From: Salinibacter grassmerensis
GTDB lineage: Bacteria > Bacteroidota > Rhodothermia > Rhodothermales > Salinibacteraceae
Reading direction: 5' to 3'
NCBI RefSeq assembly: GCF_947077765.1
Contig: NZ_CAMTTF010000005.1
Span: 181,501-245,500, forward strand
DNA: 64,000 nt
The position numbers and the translations under genes were made by a program. The notes beneath the pieces were generated by a model, which was not told where the DNA came from, searched no databases, and worked only from the letters and a program-made list of their open reading frames with translations. Of the stretch, positions 33,528-43,690 are shown one piece after another (within the stretch, counting starts at the first letter, position 1; each line of letters starts with the position of its first letter).

Positions 33528-35328
33528 ATGCCCTCCGTGAGCGTAGGCGCACTCCTCGTCTTTGTCATCGTCCTCGTGGCGCTCATTCTATTCGTCACGG
33601 AGCCGGTGCCGATCGACGTCACGGCCCTCGGGATCATGGTCGCGCTCATGGTTCTGGGGCCCTGGACGGGCATCTCTCCGAGTGAGGGCGTATCGGGCTT
33701 CTCCAACGGGGCCACCGTCACCATCCTCGCGATGATGATCTTGAGCGAGGGCGTGCGCCGCACCGGGGCCATCCAGCGCATCCAGACGGCCGTCTCGGCG
33801 TACACCGGCGAGAATGTCCACAAGCAGCTCGGCGCAACGATTGGTCTCGTGGGGCCCCTCTCCGGGGTCATCAACAACACCGCGGCGGTCGCGATTCTTC
33901 TGCCCATGGTGAGCGACCTCGCCCACGAGAACAACACCTCGCCGTCCAAGCTGCTGTTGCCGCTCTCGTACGCCTCGATGGCCGGGGGGATGCTCACCCT
34001 CATCGGCACCTCCACGAATCTCTTGGCGAGCAGCATCTCGGGAGACCTTCTCGGCCGCCCCTTCTCGATGTTCGAGTTCACGCACCTCGGGCTCCTCGTC
34101 TTCGCCACGAGTGCCCTCTACCTGCTCACCCTGGGCTTCTGGCTGTCGCCGTCGCACGTCCGCCCGCGGAGCCAGCGGGAATCGACCGAGCAGGACGTGT
34201 TTCTCACGGAGATCATCGTGGCCGACGATGCCCCGTTCGTCGGACAGACCCTGAAAGAAGCGCTCGAGCACGTCGACGTCGAGGCGAACGTCACGCAGGT
34301 CGTCCGGGAGGGGGCCTATCGGCGGGCGCCGCCCCTCTCCATGACGATCCGGGGCGGGGATGTCTTCACGATCCGGTTGACGAAGGACGCCCTGCACGCC
34401 CTGTTCGACGTGGCGGGGATCGACCTCGTCCCCGACGAAGCGGCCGAGGCGGACTTGGAGACGCTCAGCCCCGACGAAACGCTTGTTGAGATCGTCGTTA
34501 CCGCGGGCTCGGACCTGGTCGGGGAAACGATTGAGTCGGCGGGGCTGCAGGACCTGTACCGCGCCGCGGTCTTGGCCATTCGACGCGGGAGCGAAACGGC
34601 CCACGAACGGCTGGCCGACTTTCGGCTTCGTCCCGGCGATGTCCTCCTCATCGAGTCGAAGGCCGAGACGGTCGACCGGCTCGCGAACGATCCCAACATC
34701 ATCGTGGCGGGGGAGCTCGACCTCCGTCGCTTTCGCACGTCGAAGATGGGGCTCGCGGTAGGCACCGTCATCGCCGTCGTGGGCCTGGCCGCTCTCGGCG
34801 TGCTGCCCATCATGGTGGCGGCCCTTGGGGGAGTCGTCGCGATGATCGCGACGGGGCATCGTCAAGCCGACCGAAGCGTACGGGGCCGTGCAGTGGGACG
34901 TGATTTTTCTGCTCGCCGGCGTCATTCCGCTCGGCAGAGCGCTGTCGGAAACCGGCGGGGCCACCCTGCTGGCTCAACTCGTCGTGTCGAGCGCCAAGGT
35001 GTTGCCCATGCCCCTCGTTCTGGGTGTGTTTTATCTTCTGGCGGCCCTCATGACCAACCTCATCAGCAACCAGGCGAGCGTGGTGCTGCTCCTTCCTGTG
35101 GCCGTGGAGACCGCCGCGCAGTTGGGCGCCAACCCGTTTGCGTTCGTGCTCGCGGTCACGTTCGCGGCCAGCACCGCGTTCATGACGCCCGTCGGCTACC
35201 AGACGAATCTCTTTGTGTACGGGCCGGGCGGGTACGAATTCAACGACTATGCCCGCGTGGGCGGCCCCCTCCAGCTTCTCCTGGCCGTCGTGACGACGAT
35301 CGGCATTGTGGCCTTCTGGGGACTCTGA
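33528..35328 (+). pseudogene. SLC13/DASS-type anion symporter with TrkA-C domains, frameshifted
   Basis: The first frame encodes the N-terminal transport half (LFVTEPVPIDVTALGIM; SGVINNTAAVAILLPM; MLTLIGTSTNLLAS) and two TrkA-C domains (about 222-300 and 322-405). At 34854-34858 the reading frame breaks: frame one continues into an arginine-rich nonsense tail to 35432, while the next frame carries the C-terminal half (AVQWDVIFLLAGVIPLGRAL, TNLISNQASVVLLLP, TPVGYQTNLFVYGPG) up to 35328. Restoring one base, so that ACGGGG is followed by TGC ATC GTC, would give one protein of about 600 residues with no other lesion. It is either a recent pseudogene, a sequencing error or a programmed shift; no slippery heptamer is evident. 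Confidence 0.85.
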
Positions 35329-35627
35329 AGCCCTTCGTTGGCCGTTGGGGACATGCATCCAGCCGACTGGGGCTCCTCAGACTCGCTGTCGGGGCGGGAT
35401 GCCTTCTCCCTCTTCCGAAGAACGGGAGGTGAAGGAGCAGTGCTCCTCGGGGGGGAGCGGGCTCGACTTCGGAAGCGGCCGTGCGGGCGGACGCGGCCAG
35501 TTCGGGCGGGCCTCCAGGAGACTGGTTTGCCAACAATGCCGTCTCGGTAGTCCGCGTTCGCTTAACATGCGTCCGCCGGCCGACGATAACCTTCTCAGAT
35601 CCGCTTTTGTAACAAAGTTGTTTTCCC

Positions 35628-37598
35628 ATGTGCTCGTTTGCTGACGGCGTCTCACAGGCCGAAGGGTCCGCGTCGACCTCGTCACCGCAGCGGTCCACCG
35701 ACGGCCAGCCCTCTTCTCCCACCCGCCGCATGTTCGTTGCCTTTGGGGCGGCCATATTGACCGCCGGCGGCGGGGTAGCGGGGGCCTTCGCGGTGTCGTC
35801 GGTCTGGATCAGCGCACTCGTTCTCATCACGTGTGGACTGCTTGCGACTGGCATTGCGAGCCACGTCGCGTGGCGGGTGGGCCAGTCGATCCATCGCGTC
35901 CGTCATGCCGTAGAGGCCCATCAGGCGGGCGGTCGGGGCACGCCGCAGTCACCCCGCCCGGATGACTTTTTCGGGGACATCCCGGCCCGCCTCAGCACCG
36001 TAATCGACGAGGTGGAGCGCAGAAACGCGCACATGGAGGCCCTGGGTCAGATGATGACGCGTACGAGCACGGAGGCGGAGTTGCACGCGGCGTTTCGTAC
36101 GTTCTTGGAGGAGGTGCGCGACGTGACGCGGGCCAAGTACGCGGCCCTCAGCATCTTCGACGAGGACGGCGAGATCCTGGAGTTCTTTACGCTGGGCCTC
36201 ACGGACGAGCAGGAGGCGGCCATCGATCATCCCCCGGAAGGGAACGGCCTGCTCGGACACATTCCCGAGCAACAGGTGACGCTGCGGCTCGACGACATGA
36301 CCACGCACAGCGAGTCGGTCGGCTTCCCGGAGGGGCACCCGCCTATGCAATCGCTACTGGCGGCGCCCATCACGTATCGGGGCCGGGCGCTCGGCAACCT
36401 CTACCTGTCGGACAAGGAGGAGGTCACGACCTTCGACGCGGCCGACGAGCGGTTCGTCGAGACGGCGGCGGAGGCGGCGGCCGTCCTCATCAACGAGCGG
36501 CAGTCGCGGCTGCGCAACGAGCGCACCCGACAGACCCTCCGCCGCGAAACGAGGGCCCTCGCCGACGTGCTCGGGCAACTGGCCGAGGGCGACCTGTCGG
36601 TCGACGTTCCGCAGGACAGCGACGACGAGGACCTGGCCCGGGTGTGGGCCCGACTGGACGAGACGGCGAGCAGCCTCCAGACCCTCATCGGACGCATTAC
36701 TGGGGCGACCCAGGAGCTCTCGGCCACGTCCGCCCAACTGTCTAGCACGGCAGACGACATGTCGGCCGGGGCCGAAGAGCAGTCGACCCAGCTCGAGGAC
36801 GTCGCCGCGGCGATGGAGGAAATGTCCCGGACCATCGGCGAGAACGCCGAGACAGTCGACCGCACGTCCAAGCGCGCCGAGGCGGCCCGGGCGGCGGCCC
36901 AGGAGAACGGCGACATTATTTACCGGGCCATCGAGAAGATGGAGCAGGTCGGCGAGGTCGTTGAGGGCTCCGCCGAGACGATCAACCAGCTGGGCGCGTC
37001 CAGCGAGGAGATTGGGGAGATCGTGGCGACGATCGACGACATTGCGGACCAGACGAACCTGCTCGCCCTCAACGCCGCCATCGAGGCCGCCCGGGCCGGG
37101 GAGCACGGAGACGGCTTCGCCGTGGTGGCCCAGGAGGTCCAGAGCCTCGCGGAGCGGACGGCCGAGGCCACCGAGCGCATCGAGCAGATGATCACGTCCG
37201 TCCAGCGGGAGACCGAGCAGGCCGTGGCCGCGATGGACGACGGCACTGAAGAGGCCCGGCAGGGCATCGAGCTGGCCAACGAGGCCGGCGCTGCGCTCGA
37301 CGAGATGATCGAGGACATTCAGGCGGTGGCCGGCGACATCGACAACATTGCCGCCGCCACGGAGCAGCAGTCCGCCACGAGCGAGCGGGTCTCCCAGAAC
37401 ATCAACGAGATCTCGACGGTGACCTCGCAGACCGCCCGGGACGTGACGGAGGTCGCCCAGTCCGCCACCGACCTCAGCGACCTGGCCGGGCGGCTCGTCG
37501 ACACGACCGATCAGTTCACTCTGGCGGCCCCGGACGCGAAGACCTCTTCGGGCTCCCCGTCCGCGGGCGACGGGGCCCAGCCCGTCCCGGCGACGTAG
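35628..37598 (+). CDS. methyl-accepting chemotaxis protein with GAF domain
   Basis: A 656-residue transducer with two closely spaced transmembrane helices (about 35-58 and 62-82) and nearly no periplasmic part, so sensing is cytoplasmic. A GAF domain spans about 130-300 ([37 protein letters not shown]). After a short HAMP-like connector ([16 protein letters not shown]) comes the signalling domain with [17 protein letters not shown] and the normal-length tip [13 protein letters not shown], unlike the transducer at 19489. Many [12 protein letters not shown] methylation-type helices are visible. The Ser/Pro-rich end has no receptor pentapeptide. It starts 299 bases after the broken transporter gene. 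Confidence 0.93.
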   Translation: MCSFADGVSQAEGSASTSSPQRSTDGQPSSPTRRMFVAFGAAILTAGGGVAGAFAVSSVWISALVLITCGLLATGIASHVAWRVGQSIHRVRHAVEAHQAGGRGTPQSPRPDDFFGDIPARLSTVIDEVERRNAHMEALGQMMTRTSTEAELHAAFRTFLEEVRDVTRAKYAALSIFDEDGEILEFFTLGLTDEQEAAIDHPPEGNGLLGHIPEQQVTLRLDDMTTHSESVGFPEGHPPMQSLLAAPITYRGRALGNLYLSDKEEVTTFDAADERFVETAAEAAAVLINERQSRLRNERTRQTLRRETRALADVLGQLAEGDLSVDVPQDSDDEDLARVWARLDETASSLQTLIGRITGATQELSATSAQLSSTADDMSAGAEEQSTQLEDVAAAMEEMSRTIGENAETVDRTSKRAEAARAAAQENGDIIYRAIEKMEQVGEVVEGSAETINQLGASSEEIGEIVATIDDIADQTNLLALNAAIEAARAGEHGDGFAVVAQEVQSLAERTAEATERIEQMITSVQRETEQAVAAMDDGTEEARQGIELANEAGAALDEMIEDIQAVAGDIDNIAAATEQQSATSERVSQNINEISTVTSQTARDVTEVAQSATDLSDLAGRLVDTTDQFTLAAPDAKTSSGSPSAGDGAQPVPAT

Positions 37599-37640
37599 GA
37601 TGATCCTCTGAATCAAGTCCGCACCGCAGGGCCGTCCCCA

Positions 37641-37680
37641 ACAAAAACGCCGCCGCCCGACCCGAGTCGGACGGCGGCGT
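37641..37680 (-). terminator. intrinsic terminator of clpB
   Basis: A 15-bp stem with one mismatch: left arm 37647-37661, right arm 37666-37680, loop CCGA. Read on the minus strand, it is followed by TTTTTGTT. It lies 33 bases past the clpB stop; on the plus strand there is no T-run, so it serves clpB rather than the convergent transducer gene. Confidence 0.85.
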
Positions 37681-37712
37681 GGGGCTTCCGGAGGGCAACA
37701 TCCACATGCGAT

Positions 37713-40403
37713 TTAGGCGTCGACGGCCGCGGCCCCGTCTCCGCCGGTCTCGGCGACGTCGGCGGCCGACTCGGCCCCCGTCGGCGTCACGGCCTCAAAC
37801 GTGAGGCCCTCTGCGTCCTCGTCCAGCTCGATGCGGACGTGGTCGCCGTCCGCAATCGTGCCATCGAGCAGCGCCTGCGAGAGGCCGTTCGACACGTGCC
37901 GCTTCATCACGCGCTTCAGCGGGCGGGCGCCGAAGGCCGGGTCGTAGCCCCGGTCGGCGAGCCAGTCCTTCGCGTCGTCGCCGAGCGCGAGCGCCAGGTC
38001 GTGGTTCTTCGCGGCCAGGCGCTGGACACGCTGGAACTGGATCTCGACGATCTCGCGAATGTGCTCGCGGCTGAGCGAGCGGAACATCACGATGTCGTCG
38101 ATCCGGTTCAGGAATTCCGGCTTCACCTGGCGACGTAGCATCTTGAGGACCTCCTCCTCGAGCGTCTGATGCTCGCGCTCCGAGAGGTACCCGCCCTCAA
38201 CCTCATCCATCCGCTCCGAGATCACGTCGGAGCCCATGTTCGAGGTCATGATGATGATCGTGTTCGTGAAGTCCACCGTGCGGCCCTGGTTGTCGGTGAG
38301 GCGCCCGTCGTCGAGCACCTGCAGGAGCACATTGAAGATCTCGGGGTGTGCCTTCTCGATCTCGTCGAGCAGCACCACGGAGTAGGGCTTGCGCCGGACC
38401 GCCTCGGTGAGCTGCCCGCCCTCCTCGTAGCCGACGTAGCCGGGCGCCGCGCCGATGAGACGGCTGGCCGTGTGGCGCTCCTGATACTCGCTCATGTCGA
38501 TGCGCACCATCGCGTTCTCGTCGTCAAAGAGGAACGTGGCGAGGGTTTTCGCCAGCTCCGTCTTGCCGACGCCAGTGGTTCCCAGGAAGATGAACGAGCC
38601 GATCGGCTGGTCGCCCTCCTGCATGCCCGTGCGCCCCCGGCGAACGGCGTTCGAGACCACCTCGATGGCCTCGTCCTGGCCCACCACGCGCTCCGACAGC
38701 TCCTCTTCCATGCGGAGGAGCTTCGCGCGCTCGCTCTCCAGCATCTTCGACACCGGAATGCCGGTCCAGTTGGAGACAATCTCGGCGATGTCCTCGCCGT
38801 CGACCTCTTCCTTCAGCAGCGCCCCGTCTTCCTGGATCTCTTCGAGCTTCGCGTTGGCCTCTTCGGCCTCCTCCTTCAGGTCCGGGATGTCGCCGTACTG
38901 GATTTCGGCGACCTCGTCGTACTTGCCCTCCCGCTCCAGGTTTTCAGCCTTCACGCGGAGCGCGTCGATGCGCTCCTTCGCCGAGCGGACCGTCTGGATG
39001 AGGTCCTTCTCCTCTTTCCAGCGGGCCTTGAGTTCGTCACGCTCATCCTCGAGGTCGGCAATCTTCCGGTCGATCTCGTCGAGCTTCTCGGCCTGGTCGC
39101 CCTCGTCGCGCTTCACGGCCTCGCGCTCAATTTCGAGCTGCCGGATCTCCCGCTCCAGCTGGTCGAGGTCGGCGGGCATCGAGTCAATCTCCATGCGCAG
39201 CCGGGCGGCCGACTCGTCGATCAGATCGATCGCCTTGTCCGGCAGCTGCCGGTCGGTGATGTAGCGCTCGCTGAGGTCGGCGGCGTTGATGAGCGCGCCG
39301 TCGTTGATGCGCACGCCATGGTGCACCTCGTAGCGCTCCTTGAGGCCGCGCAGGATTGAGACCGTGTCCTCCACGCTCGGTTCGTCCACGAGCACCTTCT
39401 GGAAGCGGCGCTCCAGGGCCCGGTCGTCCTCGATGTGCTTGCGGAATTCGTCGAGCGTGGTCGCGCCGATGGCGCGTAGCTCACCGCGGGCGAGGGCCGG
39501 CTTCAGAATGTTGGCTGCGTCCATCGCCCCCTCGGACGCCCCGGCCCCGACGAGCGTATGCAGCTCATCGATGAAGAGGACAACTTCGCCGTCGGACTCG
39601 GACACTTCGTTGACGACGGCCTTGAGCCGGTCCTCAAACTCGCCCCGGTACTTGGAGCCGGCCAGGAGCGCGCCCATGTCGAGCGCCACGATGCGCTTCG
39701 ACTGCATCGACTCGGGCACGTCCCCCTGCACAATACGCGTGGCGATGCCCTCCGCGATGGCCGTCTTCCCGACGCCCGCCTCGCCCACGAGCACCGGGTT
39801 GTTCTTCGTGCGGCGGCTCAGGATCTGGAGCACGCGGCGGATCTCCTGCTCACGCCCGATCACCGGGTCGATGTTGCCCTCGCGGGCCATCTCGTTCAGG
39901 TCTTTTGCAAACCGGTCGAGGGCCTCGTATCGACTCTCGGCGTGCGGATCGTCGGCCCCCTGTCCACCACGCACGTCCTCCAGCGCCTCCATGACGTGCT
40001 CTTTCGAGCCGCCCTGGTCGCGGAGGGCCTGGCCGACCTCGTTCTGCCCCTCCACGAGACCGATGAGCAGGTGCTCGGTCGAGACGTACTCGTCGTCCAT
40101 TACGTCTGCCTCGGCGCGAGCACGGTCAAAGACCTTCTTCAGCTCCTCCCCAACATACTGGTCGCCAGCGCTTGCGCCCGTCACCGTGGGCAGCGACTCC
40201 AGGGCCGCCTCGACCTCCGTGCGGAGGCGATCGATATTCACCCCCACGCGCCGTAGGATCGATACGGCCACGCCATCGGGGGCGCTCAGAAAAGCCTCCA
40301 GCAGGTGCGGCGGCTCGATACCCTGGTGATTCTTGGAGGCCGCAAACTCCATCGCCTTCTGGACAGCCTCCTGGGCCTTGACGGTAAATTTCTGCAGGTT
40401 CAT
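37713..40403 (-). CDS. clpB: ATP-dependent chaperone ClpB
   Basis: The 896-residue disaggregase acts with DnaK to recover aggregated protein. It has all expected parts: a double Clp N-domain (1-150; [17 protein letters not shown]), first AAA+ domain with Walker A GEAGVGKT (about 205-212), the long coiled-coil middle domain (about 410-525) that marks ClpB rather than ClpA/C, second AAA+ domain with Walker A GTTGVGKT (about 607-614) and sensor-2 region [13 protein letters not shown]. The acidic C-terminal tail is extended. The frame is open to 40601, but [11 protein letters not shown] at 40403 is the family start. No CIRCE element is seen upstream. Confidence 0.97.
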   Translation of the reverse strand: MNLQKFTVKAQEAVQKAMEFAASKNHQGIEPPHLLEAFLSAPDGVAVSILRRVGVNIDRLRTEVEAALESLPTVTGASAGDQYVGEELKKVFDRARAEADVMDDEYVSTEHLLIGLVEGQNEVGQALRDQGGSKEHVMEALEDVRGGQGADDPHAESRYEALDRFAKDLNEMAREGNIDPVIGREQEIRRVLQILSRRTKNNPVLVGEAGVGKTAIAEGIATRIVQGDVPESMQSKRIVALDMGALLAGSKYRGEFEDRLKAVVNEVSESDGEVVLFIDELHTLVGAGASEGAMDAANILKPALARGELRAIGATTLDEFRKHIEDDRALERRFQKVLVDEPSVEDTVSILRGLKERYEVHHGVRINDGALINAADLSERYITDRQLPDKAIDLIDESAARLRMEIDSMPADLDQLEREIRQLEIEREAVKRDEGDQAEKLDEIDRKIADLEDERDELKARWKEEKDLIQTVRSAKERIDALRVKAENLEREGKYDEVAEIQYGDIPDLKEEAEEANAKLEEIQEDGALLKEEVDGEDIAEIVSNWTGIPVSKMLESERAKLLRMEEELSERVVGQDEAIEVVSNAVRRGRTGMQEGDQPIGSFIFLGTTGVGKTELAKTLATFLFDDENAMVRIDMSEYQERHTASRLIGAAPGYVGYEEGGQLTEAVRRKPYSVVLLDEIEKAHPEIFNVLLQVLDDGRLTDNQGRTVDFTNTIIIMTSNMGSDVISERMDEVEGGYLSEREHQTLEEEVLKMLRRQVKPEFLNRIDDIVMFRSLSREHIREIVEIQFQRVQRLAAKNHDLALALGDDAKDWLADRGYDPAFGARPLKRVMKRHVSNGLSQALLDGTIADGDHVRIELDEDAEGLTFEAVTPTGAESAADVAETGGDGAAAVDA

Positions 40404-40580
40404 AAGTTGGAATCGGGGTTGGTCAAACGGCAATGGGAGTGCGGCGCAGCCCGTGTCCTCGGCGCACGTCTCCGAACGGGCCTCCACGCTACGCATCCAC
40501 TGCAATAGACGAAAAGTGTACCAGACGGTAACGATCTGACAGGATGACAGGAAACACGCAGGGACAAGAGGGCCGAAGCG

Positions 40581-40611
40581 AAAAGACACCCGCATTGTCA
40601 CACGGGTCTTT
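40581..40611 (-). terminator. probable terminator of the exported protein gene at 40672
   Basis: AAAGA..CCCG (40582-40592) pairs with CGGG-TCTTT (40603-40611) around a CA bulge. On the minus strand the second arm runs straight into TCTTTTCG. It lies 60 bases past the upstream gene's stop and separates it from clpB. Confidence 0.5.
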
Positions 40612-40671
40612 GGACTCCTCGTGAGACTGTGTGGGCAAACCGCGTGGAGACTGCCAGCACAAAAGTCGTTC

Positions 40672-41637
40672 TCAGAACTGAATTGTAGCCCCGAGTCCAG
40701 GGTAGGTCCCCTCGGCCGTCGTCAGCGCAGTCGGGGCCACAGACCACGTCCTGCCTGAGCGATCAGCCGCGCCCCTCAAGGAGACCTGCTCGTTTGTGCC
40801 GCGAAAGGCCTCGACGAGGGCCCACCCACCAAGCACGACCGACGTAGCTCCGGCGAGGGAGGAGACCGTTGGGTACTCTGCACCGTCCCGCAGTCCAATC
40901 GTGAGGCTTGTGGCCCCACTGGCGACTCCCATGGCGCCGCCGACGATGCTGTGGGTGTCCCGTTCGAGCAAGACGCCATTTACGAGAGAGGCGCCGACAC
41001 TCACGCTCAGAGCAGTCACTTCCAGGGCAGGGGCCTCTTCGTTATCTGAGGGAGGCGGATCCGAAAGACGCCCCCCATCATACGTGGGTTGGATCATCGC
41101 CAGTTCGCGGCGGGTGAACCCGTTGCGTTTCGCCCACCGATCAATGGCGGGCAGGTCCATGTCCTGCACGTCGGCCAAGTGGTACTGCGCGTCGATTCGT
41201 TCAGCGAGATCGCGCCCGGCCGATGCGGTGATCAGGTGCCCCACCGCGCATAGACGGCCCTCTGCGTCGATGAATACGGGCGATCGGCCCGGTACCTCGG
41301 TGTTTTGAGGAAACCGGCCCTGTGTCCAGTACTCGTGGAGACGGTCGAGCAGCTCAGCGCGGCGAGCCCGCTGGGCGGTAGACAGCGCAGGCCGGGGCCG
41401 CGCACGGAGCATCCGCTCCACGTAGGCAAGGTGCGTTTGCAGACGCAGGCGCTCCGGCGTATGAGGGTCTGGGGCGACTCCGAAGGTCGCCCGGAAGCTC
41501 TCGTTTCCGAGGAGGGCATTGGCCGGGCGGACCTCATCCGTCGGGGCGGTTGCAGGCGGTACGTCCTCGTGGAAAATACTGTCCCCAACGGTCAGAACAA
41601 GTAGGAAGGCCGTGGCGATGAAGGCAGCGGTGCGCAT
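40672..41637 (-). CDS. exported protein of unknown function with PVFID..CAVGHL motif
   Basis: A 321-residue protein with an N-terminal signal or anchor helix ([20 protein letters not shown]). A helical region (65-110) leads to [18 protein letters not shown] at 119-136, a conserved-looking block with a single Cys that I have the impression recurs in exported proteins of diverse bacteria without an assigned function. The segment [15 protein letters not shown] follows. Residues 200-321 contain Gly/Ala/Ser-rich hydrophobic stretches ([31 protein letters not shown]) that may be membrane hairpins, and the end [10 protein letters not shown] resembles an outer-membrane C-terminus. Function is unknown. 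The upstream Met at 41655 is less likely than the ATG at 41637. Confidence 0.75.
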   Translation of the reverse strand: MRTAAFIATAFLLVLTVGDSIFHEDVPPATAPTDEVRPANALLGNESFRATFGVAPDPHTPERLRLQTHLAYVERMLRARPRPALSTAQRARRAELLDRLHEYWTQGRFPQNTEVPGRSPVFIDAEGRLCAVGHLITASAGRDLAERIDAQYHLADVQDMDLPAIDRWAKRNGFTRRELAMIQPTYDGGRLSDPPPSDNEEAPALEVTALSVSVGASLVNGVLLERDTHSIVGGAMGVASGATSLTIGLRDGAEYPTVSSLAGATSVVLGGWALVEAFRGTNEQVSLRGAADRSGRTWSVAPTALTTAEGTYPGLGATIQF

Positions 41638-41955
41638 GGGAGGTCTGGCCGACAATGTTGGAGGTCAATTCTATTCTACATGCACGTAGCGGGACACGAA
41701 TGACTAGGTGGACATCAGGGCAGTCGCGCGTCCCCGCACGGTTTTGCGAAGGGCCGTTCTTTTCCCGGATCTACCAGCGTGCGGAGCGTTCTGCCATTCC
41801 GCAATTCCCTCTGCCTGCCGCCCCCCAATTTGTGCCGCACTGCGTCATAGCCCGGAACCAATGACGCGCTGCGTTATTGGTATATTTGTAGTATCTCACA
41901 CATTGCAATCGCGTTTTCCTCGCAGGCCCATCCATCAACGACTCAACGGACTGTC
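41638..41955. promoter_or_regulatory. divergent regulatory gap with Bacteroidota-type promoter and inverted repeat
   Basis: 318 bases between the exported protein gene (minus) and the phasin gene (plus). TATATTTG at 41881-41888 fits the Bacteroidota -7 box TAnnTTTG exactly and would start the phasin mRNA near 41895. Just upstream, GCGTCAT (41842-41848) and ATGACGC (41861-41867) form a 7-bp inverted repeat with a 12-base spacer, a candidate operator. No gene is supported in the gap. Confidence 0.55.
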
Positions 41956-42615
41956 ATGACGGCCACGAACGACGAGACGCCCACGGACGACCGGAAAGGC
42001 TTTTCCTTAAAGACCCTGCCCGACGAGGTATCGGGACGGGCGCGCGAGGTCTGGCTCGCCGGCCTCGGGGCGCTGGAGCGGCTCGAACAGGAAGGCGACA
42101 AGGTGTTCGAGACGCTCGTGGAGCGCGGCCGGAACTACGAGGACGCGCGCCGCGACCAGATCGAGAAGGCCACCGAGACCGTCGTCGAGCAGCAGGAGAC
42201 CCTTACCGAGGACGTGTCCCAGCGGCTCGACGACGCCACGCAATCGGTGGAGCAAGCCGTCTCGGACACCCTCAGCGGCACGCTCGGCCAGCTCGGGCTG
42301 GCCAGCCGCAGCGAGGTGCGCAACCTCTCCCGGCGCGTGGGGGAACTGTCGAAAAAGCTAGACGCCCTCTCGGAGATGCTGAATGCCCAGCAGACGGCCG
42401 TCGAGGCCCGCGTCTTCCACGTCGCGCCCAGCGACGAGGGGTGGAGCATCACGGTGGAGGGCGAGGACGCCCCCGTCGGCGCCCACGACACGAAGAAGGA
42501 GGCCGTGAGCACGGCCCGCGCCACGGCCAAGGAGCAGGCCCCCAGCCAGCTCGTCGTCCACAAGCAGGACCGCTCGGTCCAGGAAAGCTTCTCGTACGAC
42601 GCGGACGACGCGTAG
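41956..42615 (+). CDS. phasin-family protein fused to a DUF2188 domain
   Basis: A 219-residue protein. Residues about 20-75 match the PhaI/PhaF phasin pattern (REVWLAGLGALERLEQEGD, then KVFETLVERG), followed by a long amphipathic coiled coil with repeated Glu/Gln/Val heptads to about 145. Phasins coat polyhydroxyalkanoate granules. Residues 151-219 form a second unit, VFHVAPSDEGWSITVEGE..AHDTKKEAVSTARATAKEQ, which matches DUF2188. The combination is unusual. A Bacteroidota-type promoter lies about 70 bases upstream and a strong terminator follows, so it is a single-gene transcript. No PHA synthase gene is in the window; a role as a general amphipathic granule or stress protein is also possible. 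Confidence 0.82.
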   Translation: MTATNDETPTDDRKGFSLKTLPDEVSGRAREVWLAGLGALERLEQEGDKVFETLVERGRNYEDARRDQIEKATETVVEQQETLTEDVSQRLDDATQSVEQAVSDTLSGTLGQLGLASRSEVRNLSRRVGELSKKLDALSEMLNAQQTAVEARVFHVAPSDEGWSITVEGEDAPVGAHDTKKEAVSTARATAKEQAPSQLVVHKQDRSVQESFSYDADDA

Positions 42616-42645
42616 CCCTTGGCCTGCCGATCCCCCATGGCACAG

Positions 42646-42679
42646 GAGCGGCCGTCCTGCCCGGGACGGCCGCTCTTTT
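42646..42679 (+). terminator. strong intrinsic terminator after the phasin gene
   Basis: A perfect 12-bp stem, GAGCGGCCGTCC (42646-42657) with GGACGGCCGCTC (42664-42675), a six-base loop and TTTT at 42676-42679, starting 31 bases after the stop codon. Confidence 0.92.
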
Positions 42680-42733
42680 CGTGGGTGCCTCCACTCCTAC
42701 GTCGCTCCCTTCGATCCGTCTCAACCTCAACTC

Positions 42734-43099
42734 ATGCACGCCGGAGCCCTCCACGAGAAGCTGGAGCAGTTCGATGAACAGTGGGCCCCCCGCATCATCG
42801 CGGCGGTGAACGACCAGCACGTCAAGCTCGCCAAGCTGGAGGGGCCGTTCGACTGGCACCACCACGACGGCGCGGACGAGTTCTTTCTCGTCCTCCGCGG
42901 ACGGCTCGTCATCGAGTTTCGGGACGCGGACGACCGGCGGCTCGGCCAGGGCGACTTCTGCGTCGTCCCGAGCGGCACCGAGCACCGCCCGGTGGCGCCC
43001 GACGGGGAGGTGCACGTTCTCCTCGTGGAGCCCGCCGCGACCCGCAACACCGGGAATCTCGACACCGACCGCACGGTTGAGGACCCCGAGTGGATTTGA
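42734..43099 (+). CDS. small cupin-domain protein
   Basis: A 121-residue single-domain cupin. The first cupin motif is seen in WHHHDGADEFFLVLRG (about 39-54), giving the His-His-Glu metal ligands, and the second in GDFCVVPSGTEHRPVAPDGE (about 74-93) with the last His ligand. It would form a small beta-barrel holding Fe, Mn or Zn. Closest general resemblance is to cupins described as mannose-6-phosphate isomerase-like, but a substrate cannot be named. The first residues (MHAGALHEKLEQFDEQW) form an N-terminal helix before the barrel. It stands alone after the phasin terminator, 109 bases ahead of a small helical protein gene. Confidence 0.85.
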   Translation: MHAGALHEKLEQFDEQWAPRIIAAVNDQHVKLAKLEGPFDWHHHDGADEFFLVLRGRLVIEFRDADDRRLGQGDFCVVPSGTEHRPVAPDGEVHVLLVEPAATRNTGNLDTDRTVEDPEWI

Positions 43100-43208
43100 G
43101 CCGCCGGCCCGGACTGGGGCGGACTGTTGAAGGACGGGATTCACCAGCCGCACGCCGCCTTTCCGAATCGACGGCGACGCGTTTTTCTTTTCCAGAGCCC
43201 CCCTCGCC

Positions 43209-43679
43209 ATGATCCACCAGGATGTGCTGATGCGGCAGATCCGCCAGTTCACGAAAGCCATCGCCACGCTGCTGGGCGAGTCCTCACGCGAACAGCCCGA
43301 CGACCTGTTGCAGGAGATTGACGACGCCTGCCGCACCCACCTCGACGGGCAGGCCGAGGATCTCCGGACGCTCCCGCCCGACGCCCTGCTGGAGCTGTGC
43401 CACGACAACGACCAGTTTGTGCCGGACGTGGCCCAGACACTCGCGCGGGCCCTCCACCGGATGGGCGAGACGTACGAGTACCGGGACGATGCCGAGAGTG
43501 CCGGGGGGTGCTTCGCCCGGTCCCTCCTCCTCTACCGCCACCTGCTCCACGACCCCGACGCCCCGGTCTCGTGGCAGGCCGGCACGACCGTCGCCGCGCT
43601 GTCGAAGCGAGTGGACGCGTTGCCCGTGGACGACGCCACCCAGGAGGCGTTGGACGCGCTGCGGAATGGGACCAGCTAG
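43209..43679 (+). CDS. small helical protein of unknown function
   Basis: A 156-residue, entirely helical, soluble acidic protein. It starts MIHQDVLMRQIRQFTKAIATLL, a pattern I associate with short uncharacterised TPR-like proteins that begin with an R-Q-I-xQ-hhx-h helix. Further helices include LPPDALLELCHDNDQFVP and a TPR-like pair at ALHRMGETYEYRDDAESAGGCFARSLLLYRHLL. It has no signal, membrane segment or catalytic motif. It ends 11 bases before the stop of the convergent ABC exporter gene. Function cannot be inferred. Confidence 0.75.
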   Translation: MIHQDVLMRQIRQFTKAIATLLGESSREQPDDLLQEIDDACRTHLDGQAEDLRTLPPDALLELCHDNDQFVPDVAQTLARALHRMGETYEYRDDAESAGGCFARSLLLYRHLLHDPDAPVSWQAGTTVAALSKRVDALPVDDATQEALDALRNGTS

Positions 43680-43690
43680 TGCGGGATCAG

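Noticed and set aside
33588-34964. A minus-strand open frame of 458 codons over the broken transporter
   Set aside because: Antisense shadow; Arg/His/Gly-rich and without domains.
34888-35328. Separate 146-codon membrane protein gene
   Set aside because: It is the C-terminal half of the upstream transporter in a shifted frame, not an independent gene.
40404-40671. CIRCE or similar heat-shock element upstream of clpB
   Set aside because: No TTAGCACTC-N9-GAGTGCTAA or near match is seen; only a CCTGTCA direct repeat pair of doubtful meaning.
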